Assembly: GCA_963847675.1 (NCBI GenBank)
Contig: CAWKAP010000012.1
Span: 1-64,000, forward strand
DNA: 64,000 bases
Direction of reading: 5' to 3'
DNA from: JADJWR01 sp963847675
GTDB taxonomy: Bacteria; Pseudomonadota; Gammaproteobacteria; Burkholderiales; Burkholderiaceae_F
Under the pieces are notes generated by a model. The model saw nothing but the letters and a program-made list of their open reading frames with translations, was not told where the DNA came from and made no database searches. Positions 17,753-28,345 of this stretch are shown here, piece by piece (position 1 is the first letter of the stretch; every line of letters starts with the position of its first letter). The position numbers and the translations under genes are program-made.

Positions 17753-17897
17753 ACGTTGCGCCACAGATTCCGCCTGACCTGAATCAAGCCGGAGTCGGAT
17801 CGACCGCCGAGCCGGTCGCGCCGACCCCTACACTCGTCGCGTCGCCCGCGCCGACCACGGGATACGGAACCCGCGTCGCGGGGCGGCGACTACGACC

Positions 17898-20610
17898 ATG
17901 ACCCAACCTGGTGCCGCTCCCGCCTGGCACACGCTGCCGGCGGAGGAAGTCATCGACCGCCTGCGCTCGTCGCCGGGCGGACTGACCGCCGACGAGGCAC
18001 GGCAGCGGCTCGCCGAGCACGGGCCGAACGAACTGCAGGAAGCGCGGCGCATCTCGCCGTGGACGCTGCTGGCGGCACAGTTCCGCAACGTCCTGATCGT
18101 GATCCTGCTGGTGGCCACGGCGCTGTCGGCGTTCCTCGGCCATACCGTCGAGGCCATCGCCATCACGGTCATCGTGCTGTTCGCCGTGCTGCTCGGCTTC
18201 GTGCAGGAATACCGCGCCGAGCGCGCGATCGAGGCGCTGCGGAAGATGGCGGCGCCGCTGGCCACCGTGCTCCGGGATGGTCGTGAGACGGAGGTCGCGG
18301 CGCGCGAGGTCGTGCCGGGCGACGTGCTGCTGCTGCACACGGGCGACCTCATCGCCGCCGATGCGCGCCTCGTCGAGGCGGTGAACCTGCAGGTGCAGGA
18401 GGCGGCGCTGACCGGCGAATCGGTACCGGTGGGCAAGTGCATCGAGGCGCTCACCGGCGCCGATCTGCCCATCGGCGACCGCCGCAACATGGTCTACGCG
18501 GGCACCGCCGCCACCTATGGTCGCGGCCGGGCGACCGTGGTCGGCACCGGTATGCAGACCGAGTTCGGGCGCATCGCCCGGATGCTCGAAACGGTCGAGA
18601 CCGGCCGCACGCCGCTGCAGGTCAACCTCGACAAGCTCGGGCACCTGCTGGCGCGCGCGGCGTTCGTGATCGTCGCGATCATCGTCGCGCTCGGACTTTT
18701 CCGCGGCCAGCCGTTCATCGACATGCTGATCTTCGGCATCGCGCTGGCGGTCGCCGTCGTTCCCGAGGCGCTGCCGGCGGTGGTGACCATCTCGCTGGCA
18801 CTCGGCGTGCAGAAGCTCGTCAAGCGGCGCGCGCTGATGCGCCGCCTGCCGGCCGTGGAGACGCTCGGCAGCACGTCGGTCATCTGCTCCGACAAGACCG
18901 GCACGCTGACCCGCGACGAGATGACGGCGCGCAAGCTGTACGTCGCCGGCCACACCCTGGACGTCTCCGGCGCCGGCTACAGGCCGCACGGCGAGTTCTC
19001 GTTCGAGGGCGCGCGCGTCGAACTGGCTGCCGAGCACGGCCACCCGCTGCGCGGTCCGGTGCGCGAACTGCTGCGCGCCGCGGCGCTCGCCTCCGATGCA
19101 CAGATCGTCAAGGGCGAGCACGAGCAAGCCTGGGAAATCCGCGGCGACCCCACCGAAGGCGCGCTGGTCGTCGCGGCCGCCAAGGCCGGGCTGCACAAGC
19201 CCGAACTGGACGAGCGTTTTCCGCGCCGGCACGAGATCCCGTTCGCCTCCGAGAAGAAGCGGATGACGACCCTGCACGACGCCGCCGAAGGCGTGGTCGC
19301 CTATGCCAAGGGGGCGCCCGAGGTGATCCTCGACGCGTGCGTGGCGCGGCGTACCGCCGAGGGCGAAGTGTCGCTCGACGAACGGCACCGGCAGGCGATC
19401 CTCGACGCGGCGCGCACCATGGCGAGCGAGGCGCTGCGCGTGCTCGCCGTGGCGCGCAAGGCGGACGCGAGCCCGGAGGACGCCGAGCGCAACATGACGT
19501 TCCTCGGCCTCGTCGGCATGATCGACCCGCCGCGTCCGGAAGCGAAGGAGGCGATGCGGACCTGCGAGACCGCCGGCATCCGGGTGGTGATGATCACCGG
19601 CGATCATCCGGCGACCGCGCAGGCGGTCGCCGACGAACTCGGCATCCTCAAGGGCGGCCGCGTCGTCACCGGCGCGGAGCTGGAAGAACTCAGCGACGCC
19701 GATCTCGAGCGCGACGTCGAAACGATTGCGGTTTACGCACGCGTGTCACCGGCGCACAAGCTGCGCGTGGTCGAGGCGCTGCAGAAGAACGGCCACGTGG
19801 TGGCGATGACCGGCGACGGTGTCAACGACGCGCCGGCGCTGAAGCGTGCCGACATCGGCGTGGCCATGGGCATCACCGGCACCGACGTCGCCAAGGAAGC
19901 GGCGGCGATGACGCTGACCGACGACAATTTCGCCTCGATCGTTGCCGCGATCGAGGAAGGCCGCGGCATCTTCGGCAACATCAAGAAGTACCTGATGTTC
20001 CTGCTGTCGTCGAACATCGGCGAGATCGGCCTGATGGCCGGCGCGACGCTTGCTCGGCCTGCCGCTGCCGCTGACCGCGGTGCAGATCCTGTACGTGAAC
20101 CTGGCCACCGACGGACTGCCGGCGCTCGCCCTGGCGGTCGACCCGCCCGAGCCCGACCTGATGCGGCGCGCGCCGCGCGATCCGCGCAGGGGCATCTTCA
20201 CGCGGCCGGTGGTCAGCCTGATGCTGATCGGCGGCACCTGGTCCGCGCTGGTCAACCTCGGCCTGTTCGCCTGGCTGCTGCAGTCCGGTCGCAGCGCGGG
20301 CGAGGCGATGGCGATGACCTTCGTGTCGCTGGTCATCATCCAGTTCTGGAACGCCTACAACTTCCGCTCGGACCGCATCTCCGCGCTGCGGCGGCCGTTT
20401 GCGAACAAGTGGCTGAACCTGGCGATCCTCTGGGAACTCTCGCTGCTGGCCGTGATCCTCTACCTGCCCGTCCTGAACGAGCCGTTTGGCACCTTCGCGC
20501 TGCCGGGAATCGACTGGGCCATCGTCATCGCACTGTCGCTGACGATCGTTCCGGTGCTGGAACTGGCGAAGTGGATACAGCGACGCGGCTGGTTCGGAGC
20601 GATGTCATGA
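17898..20610 (+). CDS. P-type cation-transporting ATPase with one +1 frameshift
   Basis: Type II P-type ATPase of the Ca2+/Mn2+ or Na+/K+ group, pumping cations across the inner membrane. Order of features: N-terminal cation ATPase domain (LRSSPGGLTADEARQRLAEH), LTGESVPVG actuator loop (about 174-182), phosphorylation site CSDKTGTLTRDE with the Asp near 332, and the hinge TGDGVNDAPALKRADIGVAM. The membrane C-terminus then continues in another frame from about 20050 (LGLPLPLTAVQILYVNLATDGLPALA) to the stop at 20610. An extra T in GCTTGCTC at 20050-20051 accounts for the break; without it the protein would be 903 residues. This is either a sequencing error or a pseudogene. The cation is not certain. 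Confidence 0.85.
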
Positions 20611-20707
20611 GCGCCTCGAGCGCAGCCGCGGCGTTTCCCGGCACGGGCGTCGAGCGGGCCGACGAGGCTGCGCGGCGACGCTTCACCGATCGATTGCGCG
20701 GCCGGCA

Positions 20708-23388
20708 GTGAGCATCCGCAACCTCGACCGACTGCTCGCGCCGCGCTCGGTGGCGGTGATCGGCGCTTCCGACCGCGAAGCAAGCGTTGGCCGCACGGTG
20801 ATGCGTAACCTGCTCGCCGGCGGATTCGCGGGGCCGGTCTGGCCGGTCAACCCGAAGCACGCCGAGGTGGCGGGGCAGCGGGCCTATTCGAGCGTGCGCG
20901 CACTGCCGCAGGCGCCGGACCTGGCCGTGCTGTGCACGCCGGCCGAAACGCTGCCGGGGCTGATCGGGGAACTGGGCGAGCGCGGCACGCGCGCGGCGAT
21001 CGTGCTCACTGCCGGCGTTTCTCGTGTGACCGATCGCAAGGGCCGGCGCATCACGGAGCTGATGCTCAACGCCGCGCGGCCGCACCTGCTGCGCATCCTG
21101 GGGCCCAACTGCGTAGGCCTGCTGGTGCCGGGCCTCGGCCTGAACGCGAGCTTCGCGCACACCGGGACCGCGGCCGGCGCGCTGGCCTTCGTCTCGCAGT
21201 CCGGCGCGCTCGTGACGGCGGTGCTCGACTGGGCCAACTCGCGCGGCATCGGCTTCTCGCATTTCGTCTCGATCGGCGACCGCGCCGACGTCGACTTCGG
21301 CGACCTGGTCGACTATCTCGGCAGCGACCCGGCCACGCGCGCCATCCTGCTGTACGTCGAATCGGTCAAGACACCGCGCAAGTTCCTGTCGGCGGCGCGC
21401 GCCGCTTCGCGCAACAAGCCGGTGATCGTCGTCAAGAGCGGGCGGGCGCCGGAAGGCGCGCGGGCCGCCGAGACGCACAGCGGCGTGCTGGCCGGCGCCG
21501 ACGAGGTCTTCGATGCCGCGATCCGCCGCGCCGGCATGCTGCGCGTCGAGAATCTCCTCGACCTGTTCGTTGCGGTCGAGACGCTGGCCCGCGGGCCGCG
21601 ATTCGACGGCGACCGGCTGCTGATCGTCACCAACGGCGGCGGCGCCGGCGTGCTGGCCGCCGACGCCGCGGCGCTCGGCGGGGCGCGCCTGGCCGAACTG
21701 TCGGCGGACACGATGGCGAAGCTCGATGCGCTGCTGCCGCCGACGTGGTCGCGTGCCAATCCGGTGGACATCATCGGCGACGCGCCGGTCGAGCGCTACG
21801 TCGAGACGCTGAAAGTGCTCGGCGACGCGCAGGAGGCCGACGCGGTGCTGTTCATTCACGCGCCGTCGGCGATCGTGGCCGCCGATGCGATCGCCGAAGC
21901 CTGCGTGCCAATCGTGAAGGCGGCCGCGCGGCCGGTGCTGTCGTGCTGGCTCGGCGCAGCCTCGGTGCGAGGACGCATGGCGCCGCTTCGCGCAGGCCGG
22001 CATCGCCAGCTACCACACGCCGGAGGAGGCGGTGCGCGCCTTCGTGCACTCGGTCACCTACCGGCGCAACCAGGAACAGTTGCTGCAGGCGCCGCCCAGC
22101 TTGCCGGACGAGTTCGCGCCCGACCGCGGGCGTGCCGCCGGACTGCTGCGCGCGGCGCTCGCTGCCGGACGAGCAGTGGCTGACCGACGCGCAGGCGCGC
22201 GACCTGATGGCCGCCTACGGCATCCCCGTCGTCGAGACGCGCAGCGCGGCGTCCGTCTATGCCGCGCGCGCGGCTGCCGATGCGCTCGGCTATCCGGTCG
22301 CGCTGAAGCTCGTTTCGCCGGACATCAGCCACAAGTCCGACGTGCGCGGCGTGGCGCTCGACCTCGGCTCGGCCGACGAGCTGCGCGTTGCCGCGGTGGC
22401 GATGCTGCGCCGCGCGCGCGAACTGCGCCCTGAGGCGCGCCTCGAAGGCTTCGTCGTGCAGCCGATGGTGCGACGTGCGCACGGGTTCGAACTGCTGGTC
22501 GGCGTGGCCAGCGACCCGCAGTTCGGGCCGGTGATCGTCTTCGGCCACGGCGGCACCGCGGTGGAGATCGTCGGCGACCGCGCCGTGGCGCTGCCGCCGC
22601 TCAACGCGGCGCTGGCGCGCGAGCTGGTCTCGCGCACGCGGATCGCACGGCTGCTGGCCGGCTATCGCGACCGGCTGCCGGCGAACCTCGACGCCATCTG
22701 CAGCGTGCTGGTCGCCATCTCGCAGATGGTGGTCGACCTGCCCGAGCTGGTCGAACTCGACATCAACCCACTGATCGCCGACGACCGTGGCGTGATCGCG
22801 CTCGACGCACGGGTTCGCGTTCACGGGCCGGAGCGGGCACTGGGCGAGACCCGGCTGGCGATCCGCCCGTATCCGCGCGAACTGGAGGAAACGTATGCCT
22901 GGAACGGCGGCGAAATGCTGCTGCGGCCGATCCGCCCCGACGACGAAGCGCGCCACCTCGCCTTCCTGCAGAAGCTCGATCCGGAGGACATCCGGCTGCG
23001 CGTATTCAGCAGCCGGCGCGAGATTGCCCGTTCGGAACTCGCCCGCCTGACCCAGATCGACTACGAGCGCGAGATGGCCTTCATCGCCACGATTCCCGGC
23101 GCCGACGGCCAGCCCGAGACGATCGGCACGGTGCGCGCGGTCACCGATGCCGACAACGCCCGCGCCGAGTTCGGCATCATCGTCCGCTCGGACCTGAAGG
23201 GGCGCAGTCTCGGCTTCCAGCTGATGAAGAAGATGATCCGCTACTGCCGCGAGCGCGGCACCGGAGAGCTGGTCGGCGACGTGCTGCACGAGAACGACGC
23301 CATGCTCAAGCTGGCGCGCGCGCTGGGCTTCGAAACGCAATCGGGCGAAGAGCCCGGATTCGTGCGTATTCGATTGACACTGAGCTAG
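20708..23388 (+). CDS. Pat/Pka-type protein lysine acetyltransferase with acyl-CoA synthetase module, two +1 frameshifts
   Basis: Fusion of an NDP-forming acyl-CoA synthetase-like module with a C-terminal GNAT domain, as in PatZ/Pka, which acetylates and silences acetyl-CoA synthetase. GTG start, MSIRNLDRLLAPRSVAVIGA. CoA-binding and ligase domains fill about residues 1-480, an ATP-grasp domain (AAYGIPVVETRSA ... ELVELDINPLIADD) about 490-710, and GNAT the end (AEFGIIVRSDLKGRSLGFQL). The frame shifts +1 near 21968 (GTG-C-GAGGAC) and again near 22168 (GCC-G-GACGAG); corrected, the protein is 892 residues, normal for the family. The codon patterns stay coding on both sides, so sequencing error or very recent inactivation is likely. 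Confidence 0.85.
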
Positions 23389-23679
23389 ACACCATGGTCG
23401 CCGTGCGGCCTCGCCTCGACGCGCCGCAACTGAACTCCGCTTTAACCTCGGCGAACACCTACGCAAATTCGGGACCGTCATCGCTGCTCACTTTCGATGC
23501 TCCCGGCTGTTTCGCTGACCAGGGTCAACGGTTGGCCGAGATGTCGCAACTAGCGTGTGAGCCAGCAGTGCCAGGGTTGGACGGCGGGGCGTGCGCTGCC
23601 GCAATTGCCAGACCCGGATCGAAGACCTATCCCCTTGCGCGCGCATTCGACTACGGCTTGATCGAGCACCGGAGTCGCG
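23389..23679. other. Intergenic region without recognised gene
   Basis: About 290 bases between the acetyltransferase and a small membrane protein gene. I see no reading frame with both a start signal and coding-type codon bias, and no clear hairpin or promoter. Confidence 0.4.
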
Positions 23680-24159
23680 ATGAACCAAGCGCTTCTCTAC
23701 ACGGTCTGCGTGATCGTCGGCCTGTGGGGCGTTGCGCACCTCTTCGCCACGCGCGGCGTGGTCGCCGGCTTCGGTGAACTCACGGCCGACAACCGGCAGA
23801 TCATCACGATGGAGTGGATCGTCGAGGGGGTAGCACTCATCGCCACCGCGACGTTCGCAGCCGTCACCACCGCGATCCAGCCTGAGGCCGTTCTCGCGTC
23901 GGCAATCTATGCCGTGGCGATCCTCACGCTGGTCGTGCTCGCCATCGTCTCCTTGTTCACCGGTTTCAAGATTGCATTCCTGCCGTTCAGGCTTTACCCG
24001 TTTGTCGACCGTGCCGTGCTCGCGTTCGCGGATCAGCGCGGCACCGCGGGCGCAAGCCTATCCTCCTGCAGACCTCGTATCGACCTTGGTTTCAGATGCA
24101 ACAGCACGCTTGCCGATCAACGTCAGTCGAACCGGAGTGAGGTGCGCTACCGCCTCTGA
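23680..24159 (+). CDS. Small integral membrane protein, unknown function
   Basis: 159 residues. The first 110 contain four hydrophobic segments (about 4-26, 45-66, 72-90 and 88-108), ending FKIAFLPFRLYPF, a pattern seen in small uncharacterised four-helix membrane proteins. The last 45 residues are hydrophilic, Arg/Ser-rich and of poorer codon bias. They look unlike a natural end, so the 3' part may be frameshifted or eroded. The gene stands alone, with no close neighbour on the same strand downstream. Confidence 0.6.
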   Translation: MNQALLYTVCVIVGLWGVAHLFATRGVVAGFGELTADNRQIITMEWIVEGVALIATATFAAVTTAIQPEAVLASAIYAVAILTLVVLAIVSLFTGFKIAFLPFRLYPFVDRAVLAFADQRGTAGASLSSCRPRIDLGFRCNSTLADQRQSNRSEVRYRL

Positions 24160-24323
24160 TCGGTAGCTGTTCTTGGGTAGCGCAGCGCACTCCTCGGGCA
24201 CGGCGCGTCGCATGATTGAGTCGCAAGCCGACACCTGCCGCGAAGAGGCATTGACCGGCCACTGCCTCTGGCTGCCGTGCATGGGGTTGTTTCGCCCGAA
24301 TCCCCTCAGCCCGCAGCCCATCG

Positions 24324-24360
24324 AAAAGGCGCCGGCCCGAGTCGTATTCGGGCGGCGCCC
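24324..24360 (-). terminator. Putative terminator of the DUF4097 lipoprotein gene
   Basis: On the minus strand a long imperfect stem (GGCGCCGCCCGA / TCGGGCCGGCGCC, one bulged base, 7-base loop) is followed by TTTT. It lies 24 bases after the lipoprotein stop. The short T run makes it a moderate candidate. Confidence 0.5.
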
Positions 24361-24383
24361 GGGATGCTTCCCGCGAGCGTGAC

Positions 24384-25154
24384 TTAGGTCACGCCGTCGA
24401 TGCGGATCGAGCCGTTGATCGTCTTCAGGGTCACGGTCGCGCCGCCCGCGCCCAACGTGCCCTGCAGCGTCGTGTTCGAGCGCACTTCGTTGTGCACCTG
24501 CAGGTCCTGCAGCAGGATGGTGCCGATGCCGACCTGAGCCGAAAGCGTCGCCGACGTGCTTGGCGGCAGGTGCAGGTCGATATCACCGTTGATGGCGGTC
24601 ATGCTGACCGAGCCGGCGGCCGGTACTTGCAGCGTGGCCACGCTGCGGCCGTTGAGGAGGCTGGTTTCGACGTTGCCGCTCATCCCGCGCAGGTCGATGC
24701 TGCCGTTCAAGCTGGCGATGCTCAGTGCGAACGACGCCGGCACACTGATCTGGTAGTCCACCACGAAGCTGCGGCCGCCGGTGTCCCGCGGCTGACTGGT
24801 CCGCACGAGGACGTCGGCCCCGAGTTCCTGGACCTCGACCAGCAACTGCGGCAATTGCGCCTGCGCATCGGCCAGCGAATCCGAGCCGACCCGGCGCTCG
24901 CCGGTGATCGTCACGTAGCTGCCGGCCGCTGCTCCGTTGACGACAATGCTGCTGCTGATGCCACTGAGCACCAGCCTGGTCCGACCAGCACTCGCCAGAT
25001 TGAAGTTGATCGGCTCGCGCGCGACGAAGTCGGTGTTCCGGATCGGCGTGATTTGCGGAAACGACGAATCAACGTTGATGTCGACTCCACCGCCGCATCC
25101 GAACAAGGCGACCGATGTCAACGCAGCGAAGACTGAAACCATGCGAGCTTTCAT
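24384..25154 (-). CDS. DUF4097-type beta-helical lipoprotein
   Basis: 256 residues, predicted exported lipoprotein: MKARMVSVFAALTSVALFGC has a signal with a FGC lipobox. The mature part is a repetitive beta-strand protein with phrases such as ASLNGSIDLRGMSGNVETS, SMTAINGDIDLHLPP and LKTINGSIRIDG, the alternating I/V-N-G-x-I/V-x-I/V pattern of putative adhesin/DUF4097 proteins. GGAGG lies 5 bases before the start, which decides against longer frames. It is the first gene left of a small membrane-protein gene on the same strand, 71 bases away. Function of the family is unknown. Confidence 0.8.
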   Translation of the reverse strand: MKARMVSVFAALTSVALFGCGGGVDINVDSSFPQITPIRNTDFVAREPINFNLASAGRTRLVLSGISSSIVVNGAAAGSYVTITGERRVGSDSLADAQAQLPQLLVEVQELGADVLVRTSQPRDTGGRSFVVDYQISVPASFALSIASLNGSIDLRGMSGNVETSLLNGRSVATLQVPAAGSVSMTAINGDIDLHLPPSTSATLSAQVGIGTILLQDLQVHNEVRSNTTLQGTLGAGGATVTLKTINGSIRIDGVT

Positions 25155-25225
25155 GAGGCCTCCTTCGCGTTCAAGTGCAAACCTGTCCTGCCCTTGTCGC
25201 CGCTCACACTGCCGTGCGGCGACAT

Positions 25226-25477
25226 CTATCCGGGTTGGCACGCATCGGTTCGACCGGACCCTCGCGATGTCAGCCGCGGACCGTTCCGCTCCTCGACCTG
25301 TCGCGGGGATCCGCGATCGCCTTCCACTGTCGGATTGCTGAATGCGAAGTGAGCGCGGCCGCTGTAGTGGGCAACCAGGCCTTCGATCAAGCTGACGAAG
25401 AGCACGGCGGCCAGGAAAGCTGCGGTGGCGCAAGCCGAGCGGATCAGCCTCGAAGTTGGATTGAACTCCCGTTTCAT
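25226..25477 (-). CDS. Small single-span membrane protein
   Basis: 83 residues from the ATG at 25477, which has GAGGTG 6 bases upstream; an upstream in-frame ATG at 25537 lacks this. N-terminus MKREFNPTSRLIRSACATA is positively charged and leads into one hydrophobic helix (about 14-36, AAFLAAVLFVSLIEGLV). A polar tail follows. It could be an inner membrane protein or carry an uncleaved signal anchor. It probably shares a transcript with the DUF4097 lipoprotein downstream. I do not know a function. Confidence 0.55.
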   Translation of the reverse strand: MKREFNPTSRLIRSACATAAFLAAVLFVSLIEGLVAHYSGRAHFAFSNPTVEGDRGSPRQVEERNGPRLTSRGSGRTDACQPG

Positions 25478-25785
25478 TGGGCGCACCTCGTTGCGTGGCT
25501 TCGGGTCGAATCGGTACTGCCTTGTCGATGGGCGCACTGTGCGCGCCGGCCCTTGCCGCTGTCTTTAAGACCTCTGAAACGGGGCCTTAATTGATCTGAA
25601 TGACGCGGCTTTCGATGCAATCGGCGGGACTGCGAAAGGCACCGCGCCGGGTCGTGCACTGACCCTGGGGCAGTCGATTGACGACTGGCTGCTGCCGAAG
25701 TCGCGCCCCTGCTGTTCGGCCTACTCTCGAGACGCGTGAACGTCGAGGAGGCAGCGCTCGAAGCGGAAAAAGCGCCCTGCGGTTG
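25478..25785. other. Intergenic region without recognised gene
   Basis: About 308 bases between the end of the large regulator gene and the small membrane-protein gene, both on the minus strand. It should carry the promoter of the downstream pair, but I could not define one. No gene, repeat or clear terminator was found. Confidence 0.4.
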
Positions 25786-28212
25786 CTATAGGGCCGTGCG
25801 CACCCAGCCGCGCAATTCGCTGACCGCTTCGTCGAAGCTCAGCCCGCGCCCCGCGGCCTGCGCGGTATCAAAGTCGGCCTCGCCCAGCGCAGCGCGGATA
25901 CGCGCACGGAGCGAGTCCGCGAAGGCGTGGTCGGCGGGATCAAGCGGCCAGTGCATTTGCGTGTTGTGGAATGTTGCCGCAGCCTCCAATCGCGCGGCTT
26001 GTTGCCACTGTCCCTGCACGGCAGCGATCCCCGCGCAGCACAGCAGCAGGTTCATGTAGCCGTAGTTGACGTCGGAACCGTCGACCGACGCAAGGTACTC
26101 CTTCATCCATTCGCCCGTCCCGTCCAGGTTGCCCTGCGCGATCGCGGTCATCGTCAGGTTCTGCAGGTTGGCCCAGATGCCGCGCAGGCGGCCGTGCTTG
26201 CGGGCTTGGGCGAGCGACGCCTCGTAGTGCGAACGTGCCGCTTCCCAATGGCCTTCGAAGCGCTCGAGTTCACCCATCCCGGTCGACGCCCGCTCGAATG
26301 CGTAACTGTCAGGGGCTGATTCCCGTACCAGCGCCAGCGCTTCCTCGAGCGGCGCGCGCGCGCTGGCAGAATCGCGCTGCTCCTTGAACAGGCTGCTGCG
26401 GTTCGTTAGCGCTTCAGCCAGCAGTTCCGTCGGGCCGACTTCGCGGGCGATGGCGATCGCCTTATCAAGTGCATGCTTCGCCTGTGCAAATTCACCGATG
26501 CGGGCGCCGAGCCGCCCGGCCTGCATGAGCGCCTCGCCTTGAAGCTGGTCGTGCCTTTCAGCACCCGGGCGGCCCAAGGCTTCATTCGTCACGCGGTAGC
26601 CGAGCAGCAGCAGGGCACGGTTCATCCAGTAGCGAAACAGCCCGATCACGAGCCGCAAGTCGCGCTCGCCGCCGTCTGCAACGGCACCGCACCACTGATG
26701 CGCGGCCAGCATGTTCTCGTGATCGAGGTCGAGCCGCCTCAACCAGAGGCCCTGTTGCGGCCCGATCGACTCGGCATGCGCCTGATCGGCCAGCGCGACG
26801 AAGGCGTCTAGGTGGCGCGTGCGGGTGGCAACGCCCTCGCCGGCTGCATCGAGCCGGTTCAGCGCATAGTGGCGCATCGTCTCGAGCAGCCGATAGCGCG
26901 GCTCGCCGAGCGGTTCGGACTCGACCACGACGAGCGACTTGTCGACGAGCGCGCCGAGATCCTCGAACACGGCCCACCGGTCGATGGCCTCGTCGGCAGC
27001 CACCTGTTGCGCCGCCTCGAGCGAGAAGCTGCCGACGAACACACCCAGACGCCGAAAGACAGCCTGCTGCTCCGGCGTGAGCAGGCCGTAGCTCCATTCG
27101 AGCGCTGCGCGCAGCGTCTGGTGCCGCGCCAGGGCCCGCCGCGGACCGCTGGTCAGCACGTGCAATCGCTCGCCCAGCCGGCCACGCAGACCTTCCAGAC
27201 CGAGCAGAGGCACGCGCGCCGCTGCCAGTTCGATCGCCAGCGGGATGCCATCGAGGTGCCGGCAGATGTCGATCGCCGCAGCGGCGTTTTCCTCGGTCAA
27301 CTCGAAGTGAGGATCGACCGCCTGCGTCCGCGCCTCAAACAGCGCCACTGCGCCGGCGCGCCGCGCAGCGTCGAGAGACTCCTGCACCGGCACCGCGAGC
27401 GGCCCGAGTCGGAATACCTGCTCTTCGACGAGTTTCAGCGGCTCCTGGCTTGTCACGAGCCACAGCACTGCGGGCGCCACGGGTCGAAGCGCCCCCACGA
27501 GTTCGGCAACCGCCGGCAGCAAATGCTCGCAGTTGTCGAGGACGATCAGCATCCGGCGCACGGCCAGCGCCTCGGCGATCGCCTCGATCGGGATCTGGTT
27601 GCCGGGTCTGACCTGCAGCGCGGTCGCTACCGCGGTCGCTACCAGCGCCGGGTCGCTGACCGGTGCCAATTCGACGACACCAACGTCGTAGTGAAAAACG
27701 CTCCGCATGCGCTGCGCGAGGGCGCGTGCCAACACCGTCTTGCCGATGCCGCCGGCGCCGGTGACCGTCACCACTGGGTGGACAAGAACCAGTGCATGCA
27801 AGTCAGCGAGGTCGTCTTCGCGACCGAGCAGCGTCGGCACTGCTGCTGCGGGCGCGCCGTGCGGCGCCGATGCGAATGCCCTGCGCGACGCGGCGACCGG
27901 CTCGATGGCGACGGTCTCGTCCGGTTCTTGAGTGAACCGATAGCCGCGGCCAGGGACGGTCGCGATCACGGCCGGTCCAAGCAGTTTGCGCAGCGCACTG
28001 ATGTGCACCTGCAGGTTGTTCTCTTGGACCACCAGACCGGGCCAGACGAGGTCGAGCAGCTCGTCCTTGCCGACGACACGGTCGCGTCGTTCGACCAGCG
28101 CCAGCAGCAGGTCGAAGGCACGCGCGCCGACCTTAGCCTGCGCGCCGTCAATGCGTAGTTGACGTTCTGCGGGTTGGATTTCGACACGGCCGAAGCGATA
28201 ACTGTCGGTCAT
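25786..28212 (-). CDS. Winged-helix NTPase transcriptional regulator with TPR-like C-terminus
   Basis: Large single-protein signal-transducing regulator, 808 residues. An OmpR/PhoB-type winged helix is at residues 5-95 (VVGKDELLDLVWPGLVVQENNLQVHISALRKLLG region, ending PGRGYRF). A STAND-type NTPase follows, with Walker A GAGGIGKT at 152-159 and a Walker B-like RMLIVLDNCEHLL near 212-225. The second half is helical and repeat-like, as in TPR domains that sense a ligand or partner. Such proteins (COG3903-like) are common in Burkholderiales next to genes they control; the flanking membrane and lipoprotein genes are candidates only by position. Confidence 0.88.
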   Translation of the reverse strand: MTDSYRFGRVEIQPAERQLRIDGAQAKVGARAFDLLLALVERRDRVVGKDELLDLVWPGLVVQENNLQVHISALRKLLGPAVIATVPGRGYRFTQEPDETVAIEPVAASRRAFASAPHGAPAAAVPTLLGREDDLADLHALVLVHPVVTVTGAGGIGKTVLARALAQRMRSVFHYDVGVVELAPVSDPALVATAVATALQVRPGNQIPIEAIAEALAVRRMLIVLDNCEHLLPAVAELVGALRPVAPAVLWLVTSQEPLKLVEEQVFRLGPLAVPVQESLDAARRAGAVALFEARTQAVDPHFELTEENAAAAIDICRHLDGIPLAIELAAARVPLLGLEGLRGRLGERLHVLTSGPRRALARHQTLRAALEWSYGLLTPEQQAVFRRLGVFVGSFSLEAAQQVAADEAIDRWAVFEDLGALVDKSLVVVESEPLGEPRYRLLETMRHYALNRLDAAGEGVATRTRHLDAFVALADQAHAESIGPQQGLWLRRLDLDHENMLAAHQWCGAVADGGERDLRLVIGLFRYWMNRALLLLGYRVTNEALGRPGAERHDQLQGEALMQAGRLGARIGEFAQAKHALDKAIAIAREVGPTELLAEALTNRSSLFKEQRDSASARAPLEEALALVRESAPDSYAFERASTGMGELERFEGHWEAARSHYEASLAQARKHGRLRGIWANLQNLTMTAIAQGNLDGTGEWMKEYLASVDGSDVNYGYMNLLLCCAGIAAVQGQWQQAARLEAAATFHNTQMHWPLDPADHAFADSLRARIRAALGEADFDTAQAAGRGLSFDEAVSELRGWVRTAL

Positions 28213-28345
28213 CGAGCGGCTCCTCCAGCGGGCGATGTAGCCTCCCTCCTGTCCGGGCGATGCTCTGCGCCCCCTCGGGTCAGGATTCCGTGACGGCCGA
28301 GGGGTCGTCGTACGAGGTGACCAGTGCGCCGCATCGGCTTGCCGC

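Noticed and set aside
20045..20055. Programmed +1 frameshifting in the P-type ATPase
   Set aside because: No slippery heptamer, stimulatory hairpin or shortened functional product is evident, and three similar single-base insertions elsewhere argue for sequencing error or simple mutation.
20607..20711. 34-codon ORF linking the P-type ATPase stop (ATGA) and the acetyltransferase start (GTGA)
   Set aside because: Overlaps at both ends and codon bias are suggestive, but it lies in the frame opened by the ATPase frameshift, has no ribosome binding site of its own and no recognisable features.
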